A stretch of DNA of 64,000 bases from Bradyrhizobium sp. CB1650 (GCF_029761915.1 NZ_CP121695.1:2819501-2883500), one strand, 5' to 3'; positions 8,174 through 16,635 are shown, counted from the stretch's first letter. Notes: generated by a model from the sequence alone, not told the origin. Numbers and translations: made by a program.

Positions 8174-9445
8174 ATGAGAAGCAAAAGAGACGCCGATACC
8201 AATCTCGCGAGGGCCTCACGCCGTCGCTTCCTGCAAGGCAGCACCGCAGTGGTGGGAGGCGCGGCTCTCGGCGCAGGCAATTCCGCTGCTGCCGACACGA
8301 GCAACGTTCCGCCCAACATTCCCGAATGGATGAAGGCGCCGGGCGAGCCGATGGGAAGCCAGCCTTATGGCGCGCCATCGCCGTTCGAGAAGAACGTCGT
8401 CAAGAACATCTCGCCCAATCTCAAGCAATACATTTCCGCATCGGGCCGCACGCCATTGCAGGAGCTCGATGGCATCATCACACCGAATGGCCTGTTTTAT
8501 GAGCGTCATCATGGTGGGGTCCCGACGATCGACCCCGCGCAACATCGGTTGATGCTGCACGGCCTCGTCGACCGTCCGCTGATCTTCACCATGGACGATC
8601 TGCGGCGTTTTCCGTCGGAGTCGCACGTCTACTTTCTCGAATGCTCCGGCAATCCCGTCTATACGAAGCCTTACGGCAAGACCGCCTCGGACCTCGTTGG
8701 TCTCTTGAGCTGCGCGGAGTGGACCGGCGTGAGCCTGAAGCTCGTGCTCCATGAGGCCGGGCTGAAGCCCGAGGCGAATTGGGTGATCGCGGAAGGCGCG
8801 GACGCTGCCGCGCTGACCCGCAGCATCCCACTCGAGAAGTGCCTTGATGACGCGATGCTTGTCTACAGCCAGAATGGCGAGCGGCTGCGGCCGCAGCAGG
8901 GCTATCCGCTGCGGCTGTTCTTACCGGGCTACGAAGGCAACATGAGCGTGAAGTGGCTGCGGCGACTGCACGTGACGGCGGAGCCGGTCCATTCGCGCGA
9001 GGAGACCTCGAAATACACCGACCTTTTGCCGGACGGCAGCGCGCGTGAATTCAGCTTCTACATGGAAGCCAAGTCGATCATCACCCGTCCCTCGGGCGGG
9101 CAGCGCCTGACAACGCCAGGCTTCCACGAAATCACCGGCATCGCCTGGAGCGGACATGGCAAGATCGCGCGTGTCGAGGTGTCGGTCGACGGTGGCAGGA
9201 ACTGGCAGGACGCGCAATCGCAAGAACCGGTGCTGACGCGTGCGCTGACACGCTTCCGTCTGCCCTGGCGATGGGATGGTCAGCCGGCGGTGATCCAGAG
9301 CCGGGCCATCGACGAGACCGGCTATGTGCAGCCGACGCTCGCCGAGCTGCTGGCAGTGCGTGGCGAGAACCACTTCTACCACAACAACGCCATCTGGCCG
9401 TGGCGGATCGCGGAGAACGGCGAGGTGACCAATGCGCAGGCGTAA
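8174..9445 (+). CDS. soxC: SoxC-like molybdenum sulfite dehydrogenase subunit
   Basis: A 423-residue sulfite-oxidase-family protein. A Tat signal (SRRRFLQG, residues 15-22) sends the folded molybdenum enzyme to the periplasm. The Mo-ligand cysteine is Cys157 in YFLECSGN. A dimerisation domain follows (VEVSVDGGRNWQDA). SoxC acts with SoxD as sulfur/sulfite dehydrogenase. Its stop overlaps the next gene, a c-type cytochrome, by 14 bases. No soxXYZAB genes are seen, so it may work as a free sulfite dehydrogenase rather than in a full Sox system. Confidence 0.85.
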   Translation: MRSKRDADTNLARASRRRFLQGSTAVVGGAALGAGNSAAADTSNVPPNIPEWMKAPGEPMGSQPYGAPSPFEKNVVKNISPNLKQYISASGRTPLQELDGIITPNGLFYERHHGGVPTIDPAQHRLMLHGLVDRPLIFTMDDLRRFPSESHVYFLECSGNPVYTKPYGKTASDLVGLLSCAEWTGVSLKLVLHEAGLKPEANWVIAEGADAAALTRSIPLEKCLDDAMLVYSQNGERLRPQQGYPLRLFLPGYEGNMSVKWLRRLHVTAEPVHSREETSKYTDLLPDGSAREFSFYMEAKSIITRPSGGQRLTTPGFHEITGIAWSGHGKIARVEVSVDGGRNWQDAQSQEPVLTRALTRFRLPWRWDGQPAVIQSRAIDETGYVQPTLAELLAVRGENHFYHNNAIWPWRIAENGEVTNAQA

Positions 9446-9995
9446 GCTTCGGTCCGTCGCATTCGCGATCCTGGTCCCGGCCTGCGTGACGGGTGCGCAG
9501 GCGCAAACCCCCTACGGCATCGGACGGTCGGCGACGCCGGCAGAGATCGCGGGCTGGAATATCGACATCGGGCGCGACGGCAGCAATCTGCCGGAGGGCC
9601 GAGGCACCGTCAGTCATGGACGCGAGGTATTCGATCAGCAATGCGCTTCGTGCCATGGGGAGAAGGGGGAGGGCGGCGTCGGCGACCGTCTGGTCGGCGG
9701 GCAGGGGACGCTCGGAACGGCCAAGCCGATTCGCACGGTCGGCAGCTATTGGCCCTACGCACCTACTCTCTTCGATTACATCCGCCGCGCCATGCCGCAG
9801 AATGCGCCGCAGTCACTCAGCGACGACGACGTCTATGCAGTATCGGCCTATGTTTTGAGCCTGAATGGGCTGGTTGCGTCGGATGCAACGCTGGATGCGA
9901 AATCTTTGGCAGCCATCAAAATGCCGAACCGCGACGGTTTCGTGCGGGATTCCCGGCCGGATGTCAGAAATTCGGCCTGCAAGAGACGATGTTGA
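9432..9995 (+). CDS. SoxD-like monoheme cytochrome c
   Basis: 187 residues with a signal peptide ending near AQAQ (residue 24) and one heme motif CASCH (71-75). A candidate axial Met lies in RRAMPQNAP. It starts inside the end of soxC (14-base overlap), so the two are co-translated and the cytochrome is the likely electron acceptor of the molybdenum subunit. It matches the N-terminal heme domain of SoxD and is about half the length of classic diheme SoxD, so it is a short variant. The C-terminus (NSACKRRC) is unusual. Confidence 0.8.
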   Translation: MRRRKLRSVAFAILVPACVTGAQAQTPYGIGRSATPAEIAGWNIDIGRDGSNLPEGRGTVSHGREVFDQQCASCHGEKGEGGVGDRLVGGQGTLGTAKPIRTVGSYWPYAPTLFDYIRRAMPQNAPQSLSDDDVYAVSAYVLSLNGLVASDATLDAKSLAAIKMPNRDGFVRDSRPDVRNSACKRRC

Positions 9996-10066
9996 GCCGA
10001 CCGGCCGCGGAACCCTCAGCAGTGCAATCGAATTGACGTCGAGAGGAAACGACTCAGGTCATCTTG

Positions 10067-10357
10067 ATGGAACGAAATCGCATCAGGAATCGCCTTGGCA
10101 TGGACGAAGCGCTCCGGCATCCCGGCGTGATTGCGCTGATCGTCGCTGGGCTGACGATTGCCGCGATGCTGCTCGTGGACCACGGGCCGTGGAGCCGGGC
10201 CAAGGTTCAGCCGGCCCATGTTGCGCTGTATCACACCACTGGCGAGGCAGCGCGTGCCGCGGGCGCCGATGTGCGTCCGACCGACCCGAAATCGGCGGTC
10301 GAACCAGATCGGCCGGGCCCGAAGACGTCCCCGACCGTCAATCCCGTGACGCCGTAG
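10067..10357 (+). CDS. Small single-pass membrane protein, 96 aa
   Basis: ATG at 10067. One hydrophobic helix (VIALIVAGLTIAAMLLV, about residues 21-37) is followed by a Pro/Asp-rich tail with little structure. It lies 71 bases after the SoxD-like gene, on the same strand. No family recognised. The tail should lie on one side of the membrane, probably the periplasm. Confidence 0.45.
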   Translation: MERNRIRNRLGMDEALRHPGVIALIVAGLTIAAMLLVDHGPWSRAKVQPAHVALYHTTGEAARAAGADVRPTDPKSAVEPDRPGPKTSPTVNPVTP

Positions 10358-10363
10358 AGGAGG

Positions 10364-10567
10364 TCAGCTCTCTACGTTGAAATTGCAGTCGAGCAGGATG
10401 TCGACTTCGGGGCTCGCGCCGTCGCAGGCCACGATCTTTCCCGGGATCGTCCTAAAATTGCACCGGGCGTTGACGTTTTTGGCCACAATCGGGACCGACG
10501 TTGGGGCCATGAAATTCTTGGGCTTGATTTCGATCCTGGCGTTGCTCACCATGAGCGGGGCCGCCAT
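10364..10567 (-). CDS. Possible small cysteine-containing protein (competes with opposite strand)
   Basis: 67 residues on the reverse strand. The C-terminal half (VARCNF-like, RTIPGKIVACDGASPEVDIL then LDCNFNVES) looks protein-like with three cysteines, whereas the start lacks a signal peptide. It overlaps the short forward frame at 10509-10619. Only one of the two is probably real; I cannot decide from sequence alone. Confidence 0.25.
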   Translation of the reverse strand: MAAPLMVSNARIEIKPKNFMAPTSVPIVAKNVNARCNFRTIPGKIVACDGASPEVDILLDCNFNVES

Positions 10568-10619
10568 TTCCGACCAGCTTCTGACCGCGGATCAGCACGT
10601 CGCGCAACGGGTCCAGTAG
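10509..10619 (+). CDS. Possible tiny secreted peptide, 36 aa
   Basis: ATG at 10509 gives a signal-like start (MKFLGLISILALLTMSGAA) and a polar tail (ISDQLLTADQHVAQRVQ). The ribosome site is weak. It overlaps the reverse-strand frame at 10364-10567. Kept at low confidence because the signal segment is convincing. Confidence 0.3.
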   Translation: MKFLGLISILALLTMSGAAISDQLLTADQHVAQRVQ

Positions 10620-10724
10620 GGCGCGGCGGGCGAAGCCCGCGCATTAGGTCATTTTTTGAGTGTGGCCTTGTCGGAAAACCGCTGTGCGCTCTTCCGGATC
10701 ATGCTCTAGCGATCCTCGTCTCCC

Positions 10725-12008
10725 TCAACGGATCATGGACGAGCCGAGCAAGGCGAGGACGGCGAGCGCCATCAGCGCGGTGCCGAGCCAGCCGAGCGCG
10801 ATCAGCCAGGTCCGCGCCTTGAAGCGGCCCATAAGCGGGGCGCTCGAGACGATCAGCATCATCATCGCCATGATCGGCACGGCGACGATGCCGTTGAGCA
10901 CGGCGCTCCACACCAGCATGTGGATCGAGTCGATCCCGGTGAAGCCGAGGCCGAAGCCGATCACCGTCGCGGTCGCGATGATGGTGTAGAAGCCGACCGC
11001 TTCGTCCGGCTTCGCCTCAAGCGTGGCGCGCCATCCGAAGATTTCCGCAACACCGTAGGCCGCCGAGCCCGCCAGCACCGGGATCGCCAGCATGCCGGTG
11101 CCGATGATGCCGAGGCCGAACAGGAGGAAGGTGAAGTCGCCGGCGAGCGGCCGCAGCGCCTCGGCGGCCTCAGTAGCCGAATTGATGTTGGTGACGTCGT
11201 TCGCGTGCAGGACGGACGCCGTGGTCAGGATGATGAAGAAAGCGATGCCGTTGGAGAGCAGCATGCCGGCCGTGGTGTCGATCTTGATGCGCGTGAGCTC
11301 CGGATCGCCGCCTCGCAGAAGCTTGCGCAGCGCGCGGCGGTGCTTGCCGTTCATCTCTTCGACCTCCTGGGACGCCTGCCAGAAGAAGAGATAGGGGCTG
11401 ATGGTGGTGCCGAGCACTGCGACCACCATCATGAAATAGTCGGCGCTGACATTCGTCTTCGGCCACACTGCGGCGAGCAGTGCCGTGCTCCACGGAATCT
11501 TGACGGTGAAGGCCGTCGCCACATAGGCGAACAACGACAACGTCAAGAATTTGAGCACCGGCGCGTAGCGGCGATAGGGCAAAAAAACCTGGAGCAGGGT
11601 CGAGGTCGCGGCAAAGATCAGCGCATGCTCATGATTGAGGCCGCCAATGACCAGCGAGAGCGACGCCGCCATCGCGGCGATGTCGGCGGCGATGTTGAAA
11701 GTGTTCGCCGCGACGAGAAGGGCGACGAGCGCGATCACGAGCCAGCGCGGCGCAAGCGTCATGGCGTTGGCGGCGAGGCCCTTGCCGGTGACCCGGCCGA
11801 TCTGCGCGCTCACGAGCTGGATGGCGATCATGAACGGCGTGGTCAAAAACACCGTCCAGAGCAGTCCGTAACCGAACTGCGCGCCCGCCTGCGAATAGGT
11901 CGCGATCCCCGACGGATCGTCGTCGGCCGCGCCGGTGATCAGACCAGGTCCCAGCCTTCGCAGCAGCGTCGGCACGGATTTCGTCGGTGCGAGGGCGCCG
12001 TCGCTCAT
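10725..12008 (-). CDS. Nramp-family transporter with divergent metal site
   Basis: 427 residues and about eleven hydrophobic helices. The N-terminus (RLGPGLITGAADDDPSGIATYSQAGA) aligns with Nramp TM1, but the canonical DPGN reads DPSG. The TM6 motif, normally MPHN, reads ISPY (LGTTISPYLFFWQ). Nramp proteins are proton-coupled Mn/Fe importers in the inner membrane. Loss of the metal-binding Met argues for a different substrate or mechanism, as in Nramp-related clades with hard-metal preference. It stands alone and is followed on the reverse strand by no linked gene. Confidence 0.8.
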   Translation of the reverse strand: MSDGALAPTKSVPTLLRRLGPGLITGAADDDPSGIATYSQAGAQFGYGLLWTVFLTTPFMIAIQLVSAQIGRVTGKGLAANAMTLAPRWLVIALVALLVAANTFNIAADIAAMAASLSLVIGGLNHEHALIFAATSTLLQVFLPYRRYAPVLKFLTLSLFAYVATAFTVKIPWSTALLAAVWPKTNVSADYFMMVVAVLGTTISPYLFFWQASQEVEEMNGKHRRALRKLLRGGDPELTRIKIDTTAGMLLSNGIAFFIILTTASVLHANDVTNINSATEAAEALRPLAGDFTFLLFGLGIIGTGMLAIPVLAGSAAYGVAEIFGWRATLEAKPDEAVGFYTIIATATVIGFGLGFTGIDSIHMLVWSAVLNGIVAVPIMAMMMLIVSSAPLMGRFKARTWLIALGWLGTALMALAVLALLGSSMIR

Positions 12009-12148
12009 GAAGGGGCAGTCTCGATCTGCTCTTTTTCCGGAATGGCGAAGTCACGGATCTAATGCGGCGCGCGAACGATAGTTCCCGGCGAAACCGGCGC
12101 ATTGCGATGCATCAACTCGCGCGCAGCACGTCGCACGGCCCGCGTCCG

Positions 12149-12230
12149 GTTTGACACGTCGGGCAAAACATCTGTAGAGACGTAGCATCGCAATCACCGT
12201 CGAGCCCGCGCCGTCGTCGGTCGCGGGCTT
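12149..12230 (+). repeat. Dispersed palindromic repeat, copy 1
   Basis: Begins GTTTGACACGTCGGGCAAAACA and ends with a hairpin GCCCGCG (12204-12210) / CGCGGGC (12222-12228). The start and the terminal GC-rich hairpin recur at 16222, 16636 (start only) and 17023. Confidence 0.6.
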
Positions 12231-12254
12231 CGTCATGTGGATATCGGGGACAGG

Positions 12255-12440
12255 CTATTTGATGCTGACGAACATGCCCCAGGCGGCGGCGAGTGCGGCG
12301 CCCGAGAAGACGATCATCGGGTTCTCGCAGAAAGCGCTGCCATAGGTGCACATGGTTGCACCGAGCGAGCCTATCTCGTGATGGCCCGCCGAGTAGAACA
12401 GTCCCGACAGCACCAGCAATGCGGCGGCGACGTAATACAT
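12255..12440 (-). CDS. Small two-helix membrane protein, 61 aa
   Basis: Two hydrophobic segments (residues 2-17 and about 44-58) are separated by a loop with His-His and two cysteines (SAGHHEIGSLGATMCTYGSAFC). The start has a good ribosome site (GAGGAGAG) upstream on the reverse strand. Probably an inner-membrane protein; function unknown. The Cys pair could form a disulfide in the periplasmic loop. Confidence 0.6.
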   Translation of the reverse strand: MYYVAAALLVLSGLFYSAGHHEIGSLGATMCTYGSAFCENPMIVFSGAALAAAWGMFVSIK

Positions 12441-12789
12441 CGACCATCTCTCCTCGGTTGCCCTGGCGTCCCGCTTCCCGATCAGACGGCTGACGCGCGG
12501 ACACGGCGTGCCGCCAGCATGGCGCGGACAGGTTGCATTCCGCCAAATCCGATTTGCTGCATTTAGATAAAATTTGATCGGTGCAAAGCACCCGGCGGGG
12601 CGGCGACATCGGAATGTACTTGTGCGACCCGCGCGGGCCGGGATGCCGCCTCAATTCGAGCGACGCGACGCAACTACGGGTGGCTTTGTCCATTTCGTCT
12701 TCCCGACGAAACACGTCTGAAACACAGGTGAAACCAGATCGTTCTGAACTGCGCCAGCCGCGGGCTCGACCAAAGAGAAGGAGACAACC
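12441..12789. other. Divergent intergenic region
   Basis: Separates the reverse-strand membrane protein from the forward small ORF at 12790, so it should hold both promoters. An AT-rich spot (TTTAGATAAAATTTGAT, about 12561-12577) is the best promoter candidate. No coding signal seen. Confidence 0.35.
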
Positions 12790-12894
12790 ATGATTCAGGT
12801 CGGTTCGAAGGAGGAGGCCGCATTTCTGCTGGCGCTGTTTGGGACGCATACCCAGCCCATCAAGCAGCCGAAGTCATCGCGCGGGCAGACCTGA
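12790..12894 (+). CDS. Very small protein, 34 aa
   Basis: ATG at 12790 has a strong ribosome site (GAGAAGGAG) six bases upstream. The product begins MIQVGSKEEAAFLLALFGTH and ends SRGQT. Short, helical, no signal or membrane segment. Support rests on the ribosome site and clean frame; function unknown. Confidence 0.4.
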   Translation: MIQVGSKEEAAFLLALFGTHTQPIKQPKSSRGQT

Positions 12895-13007
12895 ACCCAT
12901 GCCACGTCCGGACCGAGATCGCGCGATTATCCGCTTGGACTACCTCCAAGTTTCCCTATGCGGCCATCAGTGCAGGCCCCAGCATGTGCGCGAGAGAGGA
13001 GTTCTGC

Positions 13008-13319
13008 ATGAGTCGCTCACCGTCAATCGTGCCACAAGGTGCCGACCATGACGTCTATCTGGTGTTGAACGACTTTGGCAGGCTTGGCCGCGCCTGGTGC
13101 GAGGCAGATGAGGAGGGCACCCATCGTGAGGCGGTGATCCGTCAACTCTTCGAAGACCATTACAGCCACCCGGTTCGCATCGTGGCATTCAACACCGCCG
13201 AGGGATGGTCGCGCGATGTAACGACCGATATCGCCGATGAAGTTCGTCGCCGGTTCTCCGAATACGAAGAGGTGCCGCATTCTGTTCAAGAATTTTTGGA
13301 AAGTGCTGTCCGGCGCTGA
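13008..13319 (+). CDS. Conserved-looking hypothetical protein, 103 aa
   Basis: ATG at 13008 (MSRSPSIVPQGADHDVYLVLNDFG). Soluble, acidic, alternating strands and helices: FGRLGRAWCEADEE, then HPVRIVAFNTAEGWSRDVTTDIADEV, ending in a helical SVQEFLESAVRR. This fits small rhizobial orphan proteins of unknown role. An earlier ATG at 12984 would add eight residues with poor spacing. Its neighbours are also small orphans. Confidence 0.6.
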   Translation: MSRSPSIVPQGADHDVYLVLNDFGRLGRAWCEADEEGTHREAVIRQLFEDHYSHPVRIVAFNTAEGWSRDVTTDIADEVRRRFSEYEEVPHSVQEFLESAVRR

Positions 13320-13351
13320 GCTGCTTCGCTCGAGAAGTTCGCCGCCTTCAT

Positions 13352-13540
13352 ATGAGAAAGATGATGCTGGACGAAGAGTTTAACAGGCAGCGCGCCAAGG
13401 TGTTGCGCGATCTTGCAGAACAAGCAGACCCGTTCATCAGAAGACGCCTCTTGCATCTGGTGGAGCGCTACGAACCCAATCGGCGGCCTGCACGGGATGA
13501 CCAGCAACTCGTGCGTCCCCAAAAGGGCGCTGACCGTTAA
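13352..13540 (+). CDS. Small helical hypothetical protein, 62 aa
   Basis: Starts MRKMMLDEEFNRQRAKVLRDLAEQADPF and continues with RRRLLHLVERYE. The pattern of charged helices is typical of abundant short rhizobial proteins of unknown role. 32 bases after the previous gene on the same strand, so perhaps co-transcribed. Confidence 0.5.
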   Translation: MRKMMLDEEFNRQRAKVLRDLAEQADPFIRRRLLHLVERYEPNRRPARDDQQLVRPQKGADR

Positions 13541-13730
13541 GCAAGATCCTGCAATCCTGCATCGTGACTTGCGCCCTCGGCGATCCAATCTTGATCGAGA
13601 TTTGTGAGTCAGCCTGCGGCCGCGGGCAGCGTCACAGGTTGAACTTGCGGTTGTGCTAATCTGCGGTTGCTTGCGAGCGCCGGAGCGAGGCGTAGGATTC
13701 GTGTGATTTGATTCGAGTAATTTGCAAAGA

Positions 13731-13829
13731 GTGGGGGTCAGCTTGGCAGCCGTCCTCGTTTTCAAGATCACCATTGTTGGATTGGGCGTCTTTTCGACGA
13801 TCCTTGCCTTTCAGCTCATCAGCACATGA
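13731..13829 (+). CDS. Tiny membrane protein, 32 aa
   Basis: GTG at 13731 opens VGVSLAAVLVFKITIVGLGV and continues as a single hydrophobic helix, ending AFQLIST. The stop is followed directly by a strong terminator, which supports a real transcription unit. The ribosome site (AAAGAGTG) is weak; TTG at 13743 is an alternative start. Confidence 0.4.
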   Translation: MGVSLAAVLVFKITIVGLGVFSTILAFQLIST

Positions 13830-13834
13830 AGAAG

Positions 13835-13858
13835 AGGCCGCCTCGAGCGGCCTTTTTT
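13835..13858 (+). terminator. Rho-independent terminator
   Basis: Perfect 7-bp stem AGGCCGC / GCGGCCT, loop CTCGA, then TTTTTT. It starts six bases after the stop of the tiny membrane protein. Confidence 0.8.
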
Positions 13859-13946
13859 CATTTTTCATGCGCGCGATGACAGGCGGCCCACCGTGCATTA
13901 AAGCAGGTAATTCCCGCACATCCGTGCGCAGCTATTCAAAAAGCGA

Positions 13947-13972
13947 AAGGGGCCGCCTTGCGGCGACCCCTT
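13947..13972 (-). terminator. Possible terminator for the reverse-strand GYD gene
   Basis: Hairpin AAGGGGCCGCC, loop TTGC, GGCGACCCCTT with one mismatch. Read on the reverse strand it is followed by TTTCGCTTTTT. It lies about 150 bases beyond the end of the GYD-domain gene. Confidence 0.4.
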
Positions 13973-14123
13973 GCCGGTTGAAATCGCTTTCGGGATGAAA
14001 TCCAGCCCCGGCAGGGTCAGCTTATGCGCCTCCTGACAGGATCGGAAATCCCGGACTATTACTGTGCGCAATACTGACCTTATTCCAGCCGTTGGTTCCC
14101 GGTTTGGAACCGAATTCGGGCGC

Positions 14124-14459
14124 TTAGCTGCCCGGCGGGCTGTAGGACGAGCGCAGCTTGGCCGCGTTCTGCCGCACCTGCTTGATCTCGTCCTGCGTGA
14201 AGAGCCGTGTCAGTTTCACGTTCTGCAGTGTGCCCGCCGTGACGGTCAGGCCGGAGATCGCTGGAGCCGTACTCGGATCAGGTACGTCGAAAATTACCAG
14301 AACGCCCGGGCCGTCGGCCGCAACGCTGTACATCGAGACCAGCTTTCCTCCGGCTGCCTCGATGAGTTTTCTCGCCGCTTCCTGACGATTGGTCGTCGGG
14401 TTCTCCAATATCGCATTGAGTGCGCGTGGCGTGTATTGCCCCGTGAGACAGAAATGCAT
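14124..14459 (-). CDS. GYD-domain protein
   Basis: 111 residues from the ATG at 14459, which has an excellent ribosome site (AAGGAGGAT). The fold matches the GYD family of small dimeric ferredoxin-like proteins: MHFCLTGQYTPRALNAILENP at the start, GGKLVSMYSVAADGPGVLVIFDVPD in the middle, and TAGTLQNVKLTRLFT near the end. GYD proteins have no proven activity. It is transcribed alone. Confidence 0.75.
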   Translation of the reverse strand: MHFCLTGQYTPRALNAILENPTTNRQEAARKLIEAAGGKLVSMYSVAADGPGVLVIFDVPDPSTAPAISGLTVTAGTLQNVKLTRLFTQDEIKQVRQNAAKLRSSYSPPGS

Positions 14460-15158
14460 GGCTATCCTCCTTCTGAAATTGTGGCCGTTAACGTTCGTGC
14501 CGTGACGAGTTGATCGTGACGACGGCCGTGTCTGAAAATGAAGAGTGAAATGCCCGCCGTGGGCACAAACGCCGCCAGTAATTGACGAGAGTCCGGCACA
14601 TCTCGTTGGCGGCTCGCGCGCACGATACACTAGCTAGCGCGCGTGCAGAAGGCGTTTCCACATGCTCGCTTGTGAGCCAACTGTCGCACCATCGCAAATT
14701 GCGAAGGCGATAAATTTCGCAACGATGATCGATGCAATGGCAACGAAGTACCGTCGCCGAACGATCACGTGGGTATGAACGGCTTCTTTGATCCGAACGA
14801 AAATCCGACGTCGGCTTGGCAGGCGCTATCAAGCAACCTTCGCCGGAGATGATCGCTGAGGGAGGCACAACATGGAGCACGCGTACGGTCGAGCCCTGGG
14901 ATACGAGCGCTTACACTCGCCCACATACTCGCGGATGCGAGCAGGAATTCAGCGAAGGTCCTCGTGCAGTCTTCGGTTACCGCACCCACGACGAGTCCGG
15001 GGCGAATTGAAGGTGCCAAACTTTCTCTCAGGTTCAATATCGAACCAAAGCTCTCTGGCGCAATTGATCTCTCCATCACCGGCCAAGGCCTCGTCCGTAG
15101 GCGTCGGTGGCTGAGAGACCGATCGCTTTCCCGCCTGCACAACAGACGGAGCACGGCC
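14460..15158. other. Intergenic stretch, no gene supported
   Basis: About 700 bases between the GYD gene (reverse) and the small forward gene at 15159. Short frames on both strands lack ribosome sites, signal peptides or recognisable motifs. Promoters for both neighbours should lie here. Confidence 0.4.
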
Positions 15159-15395
15159 ATGCCGGAGGACATCGGCAATATCCACTGCCTTCACGATGAA
15201 GCTGCTGCGATCACGACGCAGAATGCCTACATGCGCGATATCTTGGCGCGGTCCCTGGAATTACTTCGAACGCACGTCCCGGACACTTTCCTGGGCCGCA
15301 AGACTCAGGAGCCCTTCCCCAAAGAGAAATACGCTGCGCCAGAGCCTTCCCTGACCGCCAACGAGATTGAAACGGCAGGCGTCAGGCCGGAGTGA
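15159..15395 (+). CDS. Small soluble hypothetical protein, 78 aa
   Basis: ATG at 15159 gives MPEDIGNIHCLHDEAAAITT and then YMRDILARSLELLRTHVPDTFLG, a helical, acidic protein with a Pro/Glu-rich end. No family recognised. The frame extends upstream without protein character, so this Met is preferred although its ribosome site is weak. Confidence 0.4.
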   Translation: MPEDIGNIHCLHDEAAAITTQNAYMRDILARSLELLRTHVPDTFLGRKTQEPFPKEKYAAPEPSLTANEIETAGVRPE

Positions 15396-15670
15396 AGCTC
15401 GCTGGTCATTCTGCGTGCCCGCTGAGCGTGCGAGGTCAGGTGTAAGTGTTCAAGCAGAAGCCGCCCCGCCTCAGGGAGAGCGGCATCGGCGCGCGCCAAC
15501 AGGGGATCTGGCATTGACCCGTGCATGGCAGAGCAACACCGTTTCGGAAAAGTGTTTCTCGTTGAGAGACCGCTTCGATTAGGGCTATCAGTTGCATTCG
15601 CCTGCGCCGCCCGAAGGTCATCATTTGCCATGATATCGGCGGGATGCAGGTTCGCGGGAAGGCTCAGGCA

Positions 15671-16093
15671 GAGCTGCAGGTGCAGGAATTGATTGAAGGC
15701 GCGCGGCCGGTAGTCGGCGAAGGCCTCGCCATCGACGAAATCATGCTTGCGATAGAGCTCCAGCGCCGGCCCGCTTCCTGTTTCGAGGCTCAAGCGAGTG
15801 AGCCTGCGCGCTTTGGCTTCGGTTGCGATGTGCGCCAGCAGCATCCCCGCGATGTCCTTGCGTAAGTGATAGGGATTGGTGCGGATCGACTTCACTTCGC
15901 CGCCTCCGTCGTCCAGCTCCTGCAGCGCGCCGATGCCGACCACCTCGTCCCCTTGCCAGACCGACCGGACGGTGATGCCTGGCGCCTTCAGTCCCGACAG
16001 GTCGACCGCGAAGACGCTTTCGGGCGGCGAGCTCGCATGTATGCCCGCGAGGTGCAGCGCGAGCAGGCGCCGCTTTGCTTCACCGGTGAGATC
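15671..16093 (-). pseudogene. GNAT acetyltransferase remnant lacking a start
   Basis: The reverse frame encodes DLTGEAKRRLLALHLAGIHA, then VWQGDEVVGIGALQELDDG, then a GNAT acetyl-CoA loop region (VKSIRTNPYHLRKDIAGMLL) and LSLETGSGPALELYRKHDF. This is the usual order of small GNAT N-acetyltransferases. No start codon lies where the family begins (near 16100); the sequence there changes to repeat-like DNA. A few residues are missing after GSGPA, and the frame runs on to 15305 instead of ending after FLHLQL. I read it as a decayed gene. Confidence 0.55.
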
Positions 16094-16221
16094 GTTCTTC
16101 GCGGACCTGTGCGCGTCTGACGGGCAGAGCCGACAGAGTGGTCGGTTGCTCCATCATCTCGCAACGACGGTGTGCTCAGCCTGCCATCGATCAAGACGGG
16201 GTCAAGAGATGGCCGGTACGA

Positions 16222-16345
16222 GTTTGACACGTCGGGCAAGACACCGGCAGACTGGTATCATCGAGATGAGTTTGTTGGGCTCGCGCGGAGCAGTCCGCTG
16301 CGGGTCTTTCGCTTTTCTGGTCGAGATCAAACGGTTGGAACACAC
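16222..16345 (+). repeat. Dispersed palindromic repeat, copy 2
   Basis: Starts GTTTGACACGTCGGGCAAGA, followed by CACCGGCAGACTGGTATCATCGA split by a base or two from the copy at 17023, and ends with a GC-rich hairpin plus CTTTCGC. Colinear with 17023-17113 over more than 90 bases. Confidence 0.65.
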
Positions 16346-16420
16346 CAAGCGGACAAGATGCCGCGCCCCTACGATTGGCGAAGTGTCCTGACTCGCGTTT
16401 CGTGCACACTGCCGGACGCA

Positions 16421-16585
16421 ATGACCGAGACCGATGCAGAAAGGTTCCGGAGGGAGGCCGAGGAATGCCGCCAGATGGCAGCCAGGGCGATCAATCCTGC
16501 GGATCGGGACGGATGGCTCAAGCTCGCGGATGACTGGATCAAGCTCGCAAGCGAGGCCGAAGGGAAGGGACGGCTTCGGCCCTAG
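16421..16585 (+). CDS. Small helical protein, 54 aa
   Basis: ATG at 16421 gives MTETDAERFRREAEECRQMA, then INPADRDGWLKLADDWIKLA. This matches a very common short protein type in Bradyrhizobium and relatives, with the RxEAEECRxxA core and a W-L-K-A-D-W-I-K-L helix. Cytoplasmic, function unknown. It sits between two copies of the palindromic repeat. Confidence 0.6.
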   Translation: MTETDAERFRREAEECRQMAARAINPADRDGWLKLADDWIKLASEAEGKGRLRP

Positions 16586-16635
16586 AAGCGGGTCGAGAAT
16601 GTGACGCGTGCTCGGTTCGTGGCCGCCACTGCGAC

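Noticed and set aside
10920..12062. A 380-codon forward frame opposite the Nramp gene
   Set aside because: Composition is Arg/Asp/Glu/Gln-rich without motifs; the reverse strand has a clear transporter.
14816..15010. Forward 64-codon frame after the GYD promoter region
   Set aside because: No ribosome site, mixed composition and overlap with equally long frames in other phases.
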